Shown here one piece after another: positions 1-9,111 of a stretch of 64,000 nucleotides of DNA. The stretch lies in NCBI RefSeq assembly GCF_006539165.1, contig NZ_BJMM01000003.1:372001-436000 (forward strand), given 5' to 3'. The stretch comes from Streptomyces cacaoi. Lineage in GTDB: Bacteria; Actinomycetota; Actinomycetes; Streptomycetales; Streptomycetaceae. Position 1 is the stretch's first letter. Each line of letters begins with the position of its first letter. The position numbers and the translations under genes were made by a program. Below the pieces are notes generated by a model. That model had not been told where the DNA came from, made no database searches, and saw only the letters and a program-made list of their open reading frames with translations.

Positions 1-837
1 AACGCGGGCACCGCCGCCTTCCTCCGCTGCGCCCTCGCCCTCGTCCTTCTCGCCCCGCTCACCTGGCGCGAGGTACGCCGCGCCGGCCCGCGTCCCGGCC
101 GCTATCTGCTGATGGACATCGGCGCGGGCGTTCTGCTCGGCCTCGACATGGTCTTCTGGGCGGCGAGCGTCCTCAACGTCGGCGCCGCCGTCGCCACGGT
201 GCTGCTCAACATCCAAGTCGTCTTCTTCCCGCTGCTCGCCCGGCTGGTCTCCGGCGTCCGGCTGGACCGCCGGTTCGTGCTGCTGGCGCCGGTCATGCTG
301 CTGGGCGTCGCACTGGCCGGCGGCGCGATCGGGCACGCCCAGCCCGGCAGCGACGCCGTCGCCGGTGTGGTGTACGGCGCCGCCGCCGGACTGGCCTACG
401 CGGGATACCTCCTGCTCATGCGGCTCGGCGGCGGACAACGGCACTCCGTGGCACCGGTGTGCGTCTCCACGGCGGCGGCCGCCGCTGCCGCCGGGATCCT
501 GGGCGGCCTGTGGACCGGCATCGACCTCGACCCGGGCTGGCCCGCCTGGGGCTGGCTCGCCGCGCTCGCCTTCATCGGGCAGGTGCTGGCCTGGCTGTTC
601 ATCACCTCGGCACTGCCCGGGCTGGCCCCCGCGACCGGCGCGGCACTGCTGCTCCTCCAGCCCGTCATGGCCTTCGGCCTGGGCCTTCTGATCGGCGAAC
701 GCCCCACCCTCACCCAGGCGTCCGGCTGTGTCCTCGTCGTCGCGGCCGTCTGGTACCAGGGGCGTGCCGCCGGCCGGAGAGCGTCCGGCGGACGCACCGT
801 CCCGGTGGCCGGCCGGCGGCCCGGCAAGGGAAGCTGA
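1..837 (+). CDS. EamA/DMT-family permease, 5' truncated
   Basis: The reading frame is already open at base 1, so the start lies outside the window and 278 residues are visible. The protein is a string of hydrophobic helices rich in Gly, Ala and Leu with short Arg-rich turns, as in EamA drug/metabolite transporters. The C-terminal half repeats the helix pattern and ends in a helix followed by a basic Arg/Gly tail. These permeases usually export small metabolites or amino acids. It runs towards the biosynthetic cluster and ends about 190 bp before the convergent prenyl synthase-like gene, so it may be a neighbour rather than a cluster member. Substrate unknown. Confidence 0.8.
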   Translation, partial: NAGTAAFLRCALALVLLAPLTWREVRRAGPRPGRYLLMDIGAGVLLGLDMVFWAASVLNVGAAVATVLLNIQVVFFPLLARLVSGVRLDRRFVLLAPVMLLGVALAGGAIGHAQPGSDAVAGVVYGAAAGLAYAGYLLLMRLGGGQRHSVAPVCVSTAAAAAAAGILGGLWTGIDLDPGWPAWGWLAALAFIGQVLAWLFITSALPGLAPATGAALLLLQPVMAFGLGLLIGERPTLTQASGCVLVVAAVWYQGRAAGRRASGGRTVPVAGRRPGKGS

Positions 838-994
838 CCACGGGCGTCCCCGGCGGCCGGCGGCCTGCCGGGGATGCCCTCCCGGCGTCGGGCACGTCCC
901 CCCGCCACCGCCCCGCCCGCGCGTGCCGCCCTCGCGATGACCGACCGGGGCCGCGGGCGTCCGGCCGGCCCCGGAAGCCCCGGGGCGCGGGCGG

Positions 995-1006
995 GTCTTC
1001 GAAGAC
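995..1006. repeat. 12-bp perfect palindrome between convergent genes
   Basis: GTCTTC/GAAGAC forms a perfect palindrome and is followed at once by two partial copies of CGAAGAC. It lies in the 194-bp gap between the ends of the EamA gene and the convergent prenyl synthase-like gene. It could be a transcription stop or a protein site; no T-run follows. Confidence 0.3.
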
Positions 1007-1031
1007 ACTCCGAAGACGCTTCGAGGACGAC

Positions 1032-2078
1032 TCAGCCGGGGCGGTGGGCGGTGTGCGTCTGCTGGCCGGGCAGGAAGCACACCTCGGCGTCCACCCGGTC
1101 CCGCAGTGCAGCGCCGAACGGGCAGGACGGGGCCAGGGTGTCGAGCAGGGTGTGGGCCTCCTGGTGCAGGGAGGCCACATAGGCGTGGTAGGGGCGCTGG
1201 ACATCGGGGGAGCGCATCAGACCGTGCAGCTCCTCGCGGCTCGCCGGGCACTCCGCGGCCTTCTCCAGCAGCTCCAGCGCCCGGGAACGCCGGTCGGCGG
1301 GCGCCGAGTTCAGCAGGTGGACGAGCAGATAGGTGGCGGTGCCGTTGCGGAGGTCGTCGAACGTGCCGCTGCGCAGGTCGTCCTCGTCGTTGCGCAACTG
1401 CGCCAGCATGCCGAGCACCTGGCCGAACCGGCCCCACTCGGCCACCGGCCCGGGCGGGTCCTGGGCGCCGTCCTCGCCGGTGGCCAGCCGGGCCGCCATT
1501 GCGCAGGCCATGGCGTACACGGCGCCGCTCTTGTGCCGGTAGACGCCGAGCACCGCGTCCGGGTCCACCCGGGACGGCTCGTTGAGGAGATCGCCGATCT
1601 GCCCGTTGCTGGCCGCCGTCCACCCCTCCAGATAGTCACGGACCAGCTGCCGGCGCTGCGGCTCGGGCACGGGCATACCGGCCAGCGCTCGCAGCGGCAG
1701 CGCGTACCCGCATTCGAGCGCGGCCGTCAGCGCGGTGCCGCTGGGCATGCCGTACAGCTCGGGCCCGGCGTCGCCGTCCGCGACGTCGTCGAAGGCGTTG
1801 GCCGCGCGCCACCACAGGGCGTGCACGGCGGCGATCGGGACGGCGGGCCCGGGATCGCCGTCCAGCGCCGCGTGCACCAGCAGCGGCAGCGAGAACTCGT
1901 GCGGTGTGCCGCGGCCGCGGTCGATGAGCTGCCGCAGCGGGAAGCGCAGATGGACGTACTCGGGGCCGTAGTCGGCCAGGAGTTCGTCGAGGTACCGGTC
2001 GACCCGGGGGAAGACGGCGGTCACGTCCGCCTCGGGGAGGCGTCGCGGCGTCAGGGAGTGCACCGGGTTGGTCGTCAC
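1032..2078 (-). CDS. Class I polyprenyl synthetase-like protein
   Basis: 348 residues with a GTG start at 2078 preceded by a TTGGAGA ribosome site. A first aspartate-rich motif (NAFDDVAD) lies near residue 93 and a second (QLRNDEDDL) near residue 230. These are the Mg-diphosphate binding motifs of class I isoprenoid synthases. Overall it looks like the short polyprenyl synthetase or ComQ-like branch, which makes prenyl diphosphates or transfers prenyl groups. It lies 60 bp downstream of the MFS gene on the same strand and probably shares its transcript. In this context it may supply or attach an isoprenyl group to the cluster product; that is inference. It could also be an unrelated terpene gene at the cluster edge. 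Confidence 0.7.
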   Translation of the reverse strand: MTTNPVHSLTPRRLPEADVTAVFPRVDRYLDELLADYGPEYVHLRFPLRQLIDRGRGTPHEFSLPLLVHAALDGDPGPAVPIAAVHALWWRAANAFDDVADGDAGPELYGMPSGTALTAALECGYALPLRALAGMPVPEPQRRQLVRDYLEGWTAASNGQIGDLLNEPSRVDPDAVLGVYRHKSGAVYAMACAMAARLATGEDGAQDPPGPVAEWGRFGQVLGMLAQLRNDEDDLRSGTFDDLRNGTATYLLVHLLNSAPADRRSRALELLEKAAECPASREELHGLMRSPDVQRPYHAYVASLHQEAHTLLDTLAPSCPFGAALRDRVDAEVCFLPGQQTHTAHRPG

Positions 2079-2138
2079 GTGGTCTCCAAGTCGCTTGTCG
2101 CGCGGGGGTGTTGCCGGACGCGTCCGCCGGCCCCCGTG

Positions 2139-3677
2139 TCAGTGAGTGGCCTCCGGGCGGCCGGCACCCTCCCCGGCGGCGGCCGGCGCGGCCGCTTCCG
2201 GGGACGGTGCGGCGGGCCGGAGGACGGCGGCCAGGACGCCGCCGGCCGCGGTGGTCGTCGCGATCGCTGCCGTCACCGCCGCGAACGCGCCCGGGTGGCC
2301 CGTCCCGGAGTGCACCAGCGCGAAGAAGAGCGTGCCGAACACGCACACGCCGAGCGCGGCGGCGAGCTGCTGCACCGTGGACAGCACCCCCGACGCCGCC
2401 CCCGACAACCGGGCCGGCACCGTCCGCAGGGTGACGGCGAGGGACGGGGTCACGAACAGCCCCAGGCCCGCGCCCGACACCCCCAGGCCGACGAGCAGCC
2501 AGGGCAGGTCCCCGCGTACGGCGCTCACCACGCAGCCCAGGTACCCGGCCGTGGACAGCAGCGCCGCCCCGCACAGCAGCCGGAACGGCGCCACCGGCAG
2601 CCGCGGGCCCAGCAGCGAGGTGACGACGAACGCGCCGGCCGTCGGGAGCATGCCCAGGCCCGTCTCCCAGGGCCCCTGCCGCAGGCCGCGTTGCAGCAGC
2701 AGCCCCAGGATCAGGATGAACGCGCCGAGCCCGCTGTTGACCAGGGCCACCAGCGCCAGGCCCGGCCGGAAACCGGGCAGGCGCAGCAGATGCGGCGGCA
2801 GCAGCGGGTCGCCGCCCCGCCGCTGCACGGCGCGCTCGTGGCGCAGGAACAGGACGGCGGCCGGCAGCGAGACGACCGCGCACGGCACGGTCCACCAGGG
2901 CGGCCCCGACTCCCCGGCGGTCACCAGCGGCGCGGTGACGAGCCCGAGGGCGAGGGCGGCCAGTGCGGTGCCCGGCAGATCCAGCCGGACGCGCGGCCCG
3001 GCGGACCGCCGGCCCGGGCCCCGTTCCGGTTCCGCCTCGGGCCCCCGTCCGCCTGCCCGTTCCGGCTTCGGTCCCGGTTCCGGAAGCGGGCCGTGGCCGG
3101 GCTGCCGGGGCCGGCGTGGGGTGCCGGTGACCCAGGGCAGCGCGGCCAGCGCGGCGACGCCCACCGGCACGTTGACGAGGAAGACGGCGCGCCAGCCGAG
3201 CCCGAGGACGTCGGCCGCCAGCAGCCAGCCGCCGAGCAGTTGGCCGCAGACGGCACCGCTGCCCATCACGGCGCCGGTCAGCGCGAACGCCTGGCGACGG
3301 GCATCGCCCGCGAAGAGGGTCTGCGCCGTGCGGTACGCCTGCGGGACGACCAGCGCCGTGCCCAGCCCCTGCACCAGACGGGCCGCCACGAGGGCCCCGG
3401 CGGTGGGGGCGAGGCCGCAGCCGAGCGAGGCCGCCGTGAACAGCGCGGTGCCGATGCCGAAGATACGGAACGCGCCGACGTGGTCTCCGAGGCGGCCGCC
3501 CGCGACGAGGCCCAGGCCGTACACCAACTGGTATCCGGCCAGGACGAGTTGCTGCTGTCCCTCGTTCGCGTGGAGTCCGCGCTCGATGGCGGGCACGGCC
3601 ACGACCACGATGAACACATCGAGGTTGGCGAGGAAGGTGCCGGAGAGCACGACGGCGAGCGCCGGTCGCTTACGCAC
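2139..3677 (-). CDS. MFS drug-efflux transporter (DHA2-like)
   Basis: 512 residues; GTG start at 3677 with a purine-rich GAGGGAAGGGG region upstream. The N-terminal helix has the drug:H+ antiporter look (FLANLDVFIVVVAVPAI) and a motif A-like GGRLGDHVG follows helix 2. About 14 hydrophobic segments can be counted. A hydrophilic Pro/Gly/Arg/Glu-rich insert lies near residues 190-235. Such pumps export or give resistance to small molecules. The gene is divergent from the MMPL transporter and upstream of the prenyl synthase-like gene, consistent with export of the cluster product. Confidence 0.85.
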   Translation of the reverse strand: MRKRPALAVVLSGTFLANLDVFIVVVAVPAIERGLHANEGQQQLVLAGYQLVYGLGLVAGGRLGDHVGAFRIFGIGTALFTAASLGCGLAPTAGALVAARLVQGLGTALVVPQAYRTAQTLFAGDARRQAFALTGAVMGSGAVCGQLLGGWLLAADVLGLGWRAVFLVNVPVGVAALAALPWVTGTPRRPRQPGHGPLPEPGPKPERAGGRGPEAEPERGPGRRSAGPRVRLDLPGTALAALALGLVTAPLVTAGESGPPWWTVPCAVVSLPAAVLFLRHERAVQRRGGDPLLPPHLLRLPGFRPGLALVALVNSGLGAFILILGLLLQRGLRQGPWETGLGMLPTAGAFVVTSLLGPRLPVAPFRLLCGAALLSTAGYLGCVVSAVRGDLPWLLVGLGVSGAGLGLFVTPSLAVTLRTVPARLSGAASGVLSTVQQLAAALGVCVFGTLFFALVHSGTGHPGAFAAVTAAIATTTAAGGVLAAVLRPAAPSPEAAAPAAAGEGAGRPEATH

Positions 3678-4123
3678 AACGCCCCTTCCCTCGCTCTTCG
3701 TGTGCGATCAACCGCGGAGAGTGTAAGTCTCCTGTTCGGATCCTCTCGGCGCAACTCGGCGCGACCTCGGCGCCGACGGCCCGGGTCCGGCCGGGCCGCC
3801 GGGCCCGCACGGGCACGCGGCACAGCGGTGCGGGAGGCGCCGGGTGGTCCGCCGTGAAGCGGGAATTCGCGCCGGGCGCACGGCAGGGAATGCCCGTCCG
3901 TAGCCGACCGGGCGGCACAATTCCCGCGGTGCGGCGGAAAGTTCACCGCGCGGCTCCGGAAAATCCCGGCGCCGACCGGGCCGGAGGCGGCGCCGGGGCG
4001 TCAGACGCAGGTCAGAAGGGTGGATGTCCGTCCCGGGCCGTGACCATTCGTATGAGTGAATGGTGATCATCGGCGGGTGAACGGAGATCTCCGAGAGTTT
4101 TCCGCCCTCTAGGATCAGGCGTC
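3678..4123. other. Divergent promoter region, MFS / MMPL genes
   Basis: 446 bp with no convincing gene; short frames here lack ribosome sites and codon bias. On the minus strand TACACT at 3721-3726 could be a -10 box for the MFS gene, about 45 bp before its GTG. A clear inverted repeat near 4043-4064 faces the MMPL gene and is listed separately. Confidence 0.5.
4043..4064. promoter_or_regulatory. Inverted repeat, possible repressor operator
   Basis: ACCATTC and GAATGGT are perfect 7-bp arms separated by 8 bp, about 60-80 bp upstream of the MMPL start. Size and shape suit a dimeric TetR- or MarR-type repressor controlling the transporter. No such regulator gene lies next to it. Confidence 0.4.
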
Positions 4124-6424
4124 GTGCCCGCCAATTCCCCTTTTTCCCAAGAGAATTCCGCCCTCACACGCTGGGCCGCTCGTGTCCACGCCGGGCCGCG
4201 TCATCTCCTCGGCGGGCTGGCAGCCGTGGTGCTGCTGCTCGCCGCGCTCGGTGCCGGCATCGGAGCGCCCTTCTCGTCGGACGGCTACGACCCGGACGGC
4301 GCGGACTCCGTACGCGCCGAAGCCTTCCTCGACCGGCATCTGCGCGCGGGCACGCCCGACCTCGTCGTCCTCGCCCGGGCCCCCGGCGGCGTCGACGACG
4401 CCTCAACGCAGCAGGCCGGAACCCGCCTCACCCGCAAGGCCGAACAGCTGTCCGGGGTGCGCTCCGCCCGCTCCTACTGGACCACGGGAGACCGGTCGTT
4501 CCGCTCCCGGGACGGGCGTTCCGGACTGCTGGTGCTCCGACTGCGCGGCGATCAGCGCGCGGCCCAGACGGTCGCGGAGCACGTGGTGCCCGAACTGCGG
4601 AAGGAGTCCGGCGCGTTCCGGCTGCGGGTCACCGGCCCGGCGCAAGTGGCCCGTGAGGCCGAGGACATCACGGGCGGAGACCTGGTACGCGCCGAACTGA
4701 TCGCGGCGCCGGTGGTCGTGCTGCTGCTCCTGCTGGTCTTCCGCTCGGTGGGCGCCGCCCTGCTGCCGGTGGCCGTCGGCGTGACGGCCGTGACCGCCGC
4801 GATGGCGCTGCTGCGGCTGCTCGCCCTGGTGACACCCGTCTCCGTCTTCGCACAGAACCTCACCACAGCGCTCGGCTTCGGACTCGCCGTCGACTACAGC
4901 CTGTTCCTGCTCGCCCGCTACCGCGAGGAGACCGGCCAGGGCGCCGGTCCACGCGAGGCGTTGACGACCACCGTGCGCACCGCCGGACGCACGGTGCTCG
5001 CCTCGGCCGCGACCGTCGCCGTCAGCGCCGCCGGCCTCCTCGTCTTCCCCACGTCCTTCCTCCGCTCGCTCGGCTACGCCTCCGTGGGGGTCGTCGGCTG
5101 CGCCGCCGTCGCCGCGCTCGTCGCCGTGCCCGCGCTGCTCGCCCTGTGCGGACCCCGCCTGGCCCGCCCCGGCCGCATCGAACGCTGGTACGCGGCCCGG
5201 CGCCGGACCGGCCCGGCACCGCGCGCCGCCCACGAGGACCGCTGGTACCGCACCGCCATGGCCGTGATGCGCCGCCCGCTCACCGTCACTCTGCTGACGA
5301 CGACGCTCCTGGTGCTGGCGGCGCTGCCGTTCACCCACGCCCGGTTCGGCAACTTCGACGACCGGATGCTCCCCGCGGGCACCCCGGCACGCCAGGCGTC
5401 CGAGGAGGTGCGCCGGCAGTTCGGCGACCAGGCGGCCGACCCGGTCTTCGTCGCCCTGCCGGGGCTGCGCGCCGACCCCGGCGGTACCGCGGAACTCGAC
5501 CGGTACGCACGGCGGCTCTCCCGTGCCGAGGGCGTCGCCCGCACCGAGACGGCCACCGGCGTCTACCGGTCGGGGAAGCGCGCCGGGGACGCCGCCGCTG
5601 CCGAGGGCTACGCCGGTTCCGCGGGCGCCTGGGTCCGGGTGCTGGGCGTTCCGGGGGCCGACAGCGAGGGGCTGGTGAGCCGGCTGCGGCAGGTGCCGGT
5701 CGAACGGACCGCGTGGGTGGGCGGGCCGGCGGCGCTGCTGTCCGACACCAGAAGCGCGCTCGCCGAACGGCTGCCGTGGGCGCTGGCCGTCCTCGCGCTC
5801 GGCCTGGTGGCGCTCATGCTGCCGTTCACCCGCAGTGTGCTGGCCCCGCTCAAGGCGCTCGCCCTGTCCGCGCTGAGCCTCACCGCCTCGTTCGGCGCCC
5901 TCGTCTGGATCTTCCAGGAGGGCCATCTGCGCGGTCTGGTGGGCGACTTCCCCGTCACCGGCTTCATCGAGTGCAGCCTGCCGGCGCTCATGCTGTGCGT
6001 CGCCTTCGGGCTGGCCACCGACTACGAGCTGTTCGTCTTCTCCCGTATCCGCGAGCGCTACGACGCCACCGGGGACAGCACGCACGCCATCGCCTGGGGG
6101 CTCGCCCGCAGCGGCCGGCTCGTCACCGCCTCGGCGCTGACGATCGCCTGTGTCTTCGCCGCCATGGGCACCTCGCAGATGTCCCAGCTGAAGATGGTCG
6201 GCGTGGGCACGATGCTCGCCGTGCTGGTGGACGCCACGGTGGTCCGCGTCCTGCTGCTCCCGGCCCTGATGCGGCTCGCCGGGGCCGCCAACTGGTGGTG
6301 GCCGTCCCGCCGGAAGCCCCCGCCCGGGCCCGACGGTCCCGGGCCGCACGAGGAGGTGCCGGCCGCCCGCGCGGACGAGCCGCGGATGCTGGACGCGTCC
6401 GGACGGGCGGGCAGCGGCAGTTGA
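4124..6424 (+). CDS. MMPL-family (RND) membrane transporter
   Basis: 766 residues, GTG start at 4124 with AGGATC upstream. The layout is typical of MmpL-type exporters. It has an N-terminal membrane anchor, an extracytoplasmic domain, five hydrophobic helices, then a repeat of the same pattern. The paired signatures FGLAVDYSLFLLARYRE and FGLATDYELFVFSRIRE each mark a membrane helix with the proton-relay Asp. The C-terminal 45 residues are charged and cytoplasmic. Relatives move lipids, lipopeptides or antibiotics across the actinobacterial membrane. It stands just upstream of the dehydratase gene and divergent from an MFS pump, so a role in product export or self-protection is likely. Confidence 0.88.
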   Translation: MPANSPFSQENSALTRWAARVHAGPRHLLGGLAAVVLLLAALGAGIGAPFSSDGYDPDGADSVRAEAFLDRHLRAGTPDLVVLARAPGGVDDASTQQAGTRLTRKAEQLSGVRSARSYWTTGDRSFRSRDGRSGLLVLRLRGDQRAAQTVAEHVVPELRKESGAFRLRVTGPAQVAREAEDITGGDLVRAELIAAPVVVLLLLLVFRSVGAALLPVAVGVTAVTAAMALLRLLALVTPVSVFAQNLTTALGFGLAVDYSLFLLARYREETGQGAGPREALTTTVRTAGRTVLASAATVAVSAAGLLVFPTSFLRSLGYASVGVVGCAAVAALVAVPALLALCGPRLARPGRIERWYAARRRTGPAPRAAHEDRWYRTAMAVMRRPLTVTLLTTTLLVLAALPFTHARFGNFDDRMLPAGTPARQASEEVRRQFGDQAADPVFVALPGLRADPGGTAELDRYARRLSRAEGVARTETATGVYRSGKRAGDAAAAEGYAGSAGAWVRVLGVPGADSEGLVSRLRQVPVERTAWVGGPAALLSDTRSALAERLPWALAVLALGLVALMLPFTRSVLAPLKALALSALSLTASFGALVWIFQEGHLRGLVGDFPVTGFIECSLPALMLCVAFGLATDYELFVFSRIRERYDATGDSTHAIAWGLARSGRLVTASALTIACVFAAMGTSQMSQLKMVGVGTMLAVLVDATVVRVLLLPALMRLAGAANWWWPSRRKPPPGPDGPGPHEEVPAARADEPRMLDASGRAGSGS

Positions 6425-6500
6425 CCGCCTGCCTGCGCCGGCCGCCGCCGCGAGTGCGGAACACTCGGCGGCCGGCGCGGGAGAGGCGGCAGGGCGGCAT

Positions 6501-6760
6501 GTGGCGGCGCGGGCAGCACGCACGGCACGGCACGGCACAGGGCACACCGACGAACAGGGCAGCCATGCCGACGGGACGGCACCGACAGCAGGGCAGTACG
6601 GGGGGCAGTACGGGCAGGACGGGCAGCACGGGCAGGGCGGGCCGGCAGGGCGCACGCCGCCACCGCCGTCCGCCGGGAAGGCGGGCCGATGGGCACGGGC
6701 AGGAACACGGGCAGGAACACGGGCACGGGCCGGGAGACGGCACAGGGCACGCACGCGCCG
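6501..6760. repeat. GGCA/CACGG low-complexity repeat tract
   Basis: Degenerate tandem units built from CACGG, GGGCAGTACGG and GGGCAGGAACAC run through the leader and into the first codons of the dehydratase gene. The tract makes the true start of that gene uncertain. It could fold into alternative hairpins or arise by slippage. Confidence 0.6.
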
Positions 6761-8650
6761 GGCAGCCGGCACCGGACCCTCGCGACGGTGTGCCTGCCCG
6801 GCGCACTGGAGGAGAAGCTGCGGGCGGCGTCCGGCGCCGGCTTCGACGGGGTCGAGCTGTTCGAACCCGATCTGCTCGGCTGTGCGCTGGCGCCCGAGCA
6901 CGTGCGTGCGTTCTGCGGCGCCCTGGGACTCGCCGTCGACCTCTACCAGCCCCTCGGCGACTTCGACTCACGGGACCCGGCCCGCTTCGCCGACAATCTG
7001 CGCCGTGCCACGGCCAAGTCGGAACTGACCGCGCGACTGGGCTGCGACACCCTCCTGGTGTGCTCCTCGACGGCGCCCGACGCGGCCGAGGAGACCGACC
7101 GGATCGCCGAGCAGCTGCATCAGCTGGCGGCGCGCGCCGCCGACTCCGGGCTCCGGGTGGCCTACGAGGCCCTCGCCTGGGGCCGGCACGTGAACACCTG
7201 GCAGCGCGCCTGGGAGATCGTCCGCGCCGCCGGGCACCCCGCGCTCGGACTGTGCCTGGACAGTTTCCATGCGCTGACCTCCCGCACCGGTGACACCTCG
7301 GGCATCCGCCACATCGACCCGGAGCGCCTCTTCTTCGTCCAACTGGCCGACGCGCCCCGGCCGGAGGAGGGCCTGCGCCGGTGGAGCCGGCACCACCGGC
7401 TCCTCCCCGGCCAGGGCGAGCTCGACGTGGCCGGCTTCCTCGCGGAGGCCGACGCCGCCGGCTACCGGGGGCCGCTCTCCCTGGAGGTCTTCAACGACGT
7501 CTTCCGCCAGGGCAGCGGAGTGCAGCTCGCGCGCGACGCCATGCGCTCCCTGCTCGCCGTCGGGGACGCGGCGTACGTGGGACACCCGGGGCGCGCTGCC
7601 GACGCGGGGGAGGGGCCGCAGCGGGGCGGCCGGACCGTACCCGCGGCGCCGGAACCCGTCGGGCACGGATGCACCGTGCTGGCGGTGGACGACCGGGCGG
7701 GGCCGCGGGCCGCCGCCGTCCTGCGCGCCCTCGGCTTCTCGCACACCGCGGCCCACCGCACCGAGCCCCTGCGGCTGTTCGAGCAGGGAGCGGCCCGGGT
7801 GCTGCTGGACGGTTCCGGCGGCGGTGCCGCGCCGCACACCGCGGCCGGTGCGCGGCTCGTCGCCTGCGAGCTGACGAGCGCGGCACCCGAAGCGGCGCTC
7901 GCCCGGGCCCGTGCGCTGCTCGCCCCCGTGGCGGCGGCCGGGCGGCCCGAGGACGCCGGGGAGCCGGCGTCCGTCGTCGCGCCGGGCGGGCTGCTGGTGC
8001 GGTTCCGCTCCACGGCGGACGCGGAGCGCCTGCCGGACGGCTTCGTCCCGGCCGAGGAGGGGCCCGTGCCGTCGGCCGGCCTCACCCGCACCGACCATCT
8101 CGGATTCGCCCTGCCCTTCGACCGGTTCGACGCCGCGGTGCTCTTCTGGCGCACCGTGCCCGGCCTCGTACCGCAACCGCCGACGGAGGCCGCCACCCCG
8201 GCCGGTCCGCTGACCGGGCGGGTGCTGGCCGCGCCGGGACGTGGGCCCGCCGGGGTGCGCCTGGCACTGCAATCGATCCGGCGCGGCCCGGGTGCCGGGT
8301 CCGCCGCGCCGTACGGGTTCCAGCGCGTCGCCTTCGCCTCGGACGACATCTTCGCCACCGCCGTCGCGCTGCGCCGCGCGGGCGCTCCCGTGCTGCCCGT
8401 GCCCGTGAACCACCACGACGATCTCGACGCGCGCCTGGGGCTGCCGCCCGCGCTCTCGTCGGCGCTGCGGGACCACGCGGTGCTGTACGAACGGGACGCG
8501 GCCGGGGCGTACTTCCGGCTGTGCACGCCCGCGTTGGGCGGCCGGGTGTCCCTGGAGGTCGTCCAGCGGGTGGGGGAGTACCGGGGATGCGGCGCCGCGC
8601 AGGACCCGGTCGTCACCGCGGCACTGCTGCGGTACGGCGCGCTCGTGTGA
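6689..8650 (+). CDS. 3-Dehydroshikimate dehydratase fused to HPPD-like domain
   Basis: 653 residues. Residues 30-300 form a TIM-barrel sugar-isomerase domain with metal ligands E160 (YEALAW), D191 (LDSFH), Q218 (VQLAD) and E266 (LEVFND). This is the set of AsbF/QuiC dehydratases, which turn 3-dehydroshikimate into protocatechuate (3,4-dihydroxybenzoate). Residues 340-650 resemble 4-hydroxyphenylpyruvate dioxygenase, as in bifunctional QuiC1 proteins. In that half H470 (TDHLGF) and E623 (LEVVQR) fit two iron ligands, but the second His site reads R546 (FQRVAF), so this half is probably not a dioxygenase. The ATG at 6689 lies in repetitive DNA; conserved sequence begins near residue 28. Likely role: supply of a catechol acid for the product. 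Confidence 0.82.
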   Translation: MGTGRNTGRNTGTGRETAQGTHAPGSRHRTLATVCLPGALEEKLRAASGAGFDGVELFEPDLLGCALAPEHVRAFCGALGLAVDLYQPLGDFDSRDPARFADNLRRATAKSELTARLGCDTLLVCSSTAPDAAEETDRIAEQLHQLAARAADSGLRVAYEALAWGRHVNTWQRAWEIVRAAGHPALGLCLDSFHALTSRTGDTSGIRHIDPERLFFVQLADAPRPEEGLRRWSRHHRLLPGQGELDVAGFLAEADAAGYRGPLSLEVFNDVFRQGSGVQLARDAMRSLLAVGDAAYVGHPGRAADAGEGPQRGGRTVPAAPEPVGHGCTVLAVDDRAGPRAAAVLRALGFSHTAAHRTEPLRLFEQGAARVLLDGSGGGAAPHTAAGARLVACELTSAAPEAALARARALLAPVAAAGRPEDAGEPASVVAPGGLLVRFRSTADAERLPDGFVPAEEGPVPSAGLTRTDHLGFALPFDRFDAAVLFWRTVPGLVPQPPTEAATPAGPLTGRVLAAPGRGPAGVRLALQSIRRGPGAGSAAPYGFQRVAFASDDIFATAVALRRAGAPVLPVPVNHHDDLDARLGLPPALSSALRDHAVLYERDAAGAYFRLCTPALGGRVSLEVVQRVGEYRGCGAAQDPVVTAALLRYGALV

Positions 8651-9111
8651 ACGGGCGGCACCCTTATTCCTCCCCTTCCGCGTGACCGTTTTCCGCGCCC
8701 CGCACGGAATTCGCCCTTCCGCCGCCCGGGTCCGGCGGAGGGAGGAAAAGGAACGCCTCCGCACGTCGGCTCGCCCCTTCCTCCGGCCGTCGCGCGACGA
8801 GGGGTTTTCCGGTGGAATGCGGCATGCGTGCCCGGCGGCTCCGCCCCGTCCCCGGGAACGGGCCGCACGCGTCGTGCCGTCGGGATGGTCGCCCGGTTTC
8901 CGTCCGGTTTTCCCGGTCGTCGGGAAGGGGTGATTGCGTCGGCAGAAAGGTGGAGCGGTGCCCGGTGTGTGCAGGCCGGGCAAAAAGCTGCGGAAGGCGC
9001 GGTGCGCGGGAATCCCGGTGAACTCCACTTGCCGCCCCCGGTATCTCCCCAGCGGGAAGCATACGGCGTCCCGGAGATTCCGCTTCCGGGCTGTTCCGCG
9101 GGCGGCGTCGC
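8651..9111. other. Intergenic, convergent genes
   Basis: 461 bp between the 3' ends of the dehydratase and the MFS gene. Short frames here have no ribosome site. The only structure I see is a small TTCCCG/CGGGAA inverted repeat near 8909-8925. It may be rich in transcription stops, but none stands out. Confidence 0.4.

Noticed and set aside
3711..3745. tRNA-like sequence: a GGAGA/TCTCC stem with 7-base loop GTGTAAG, then GTTCGGATC.
   Set aside because: The loop could pass for a Tyr anticodon loop, but no D arm, acceptor stem or paired T stem can be built around it. Chance or a decayed fragment.
459..3857. Very long plus-strand frame across the prenyl synthase and MFS genes.
   Set aside because: It is the mirror of two good minus-strand genes; composition is Arg/Gly/Pro-rich without motifs.
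4403..6901. Long minus-strand frame opposite the MMPL gene.
   Set aside because: Antisense shadow of high GC codon bias, no recognisable domain.
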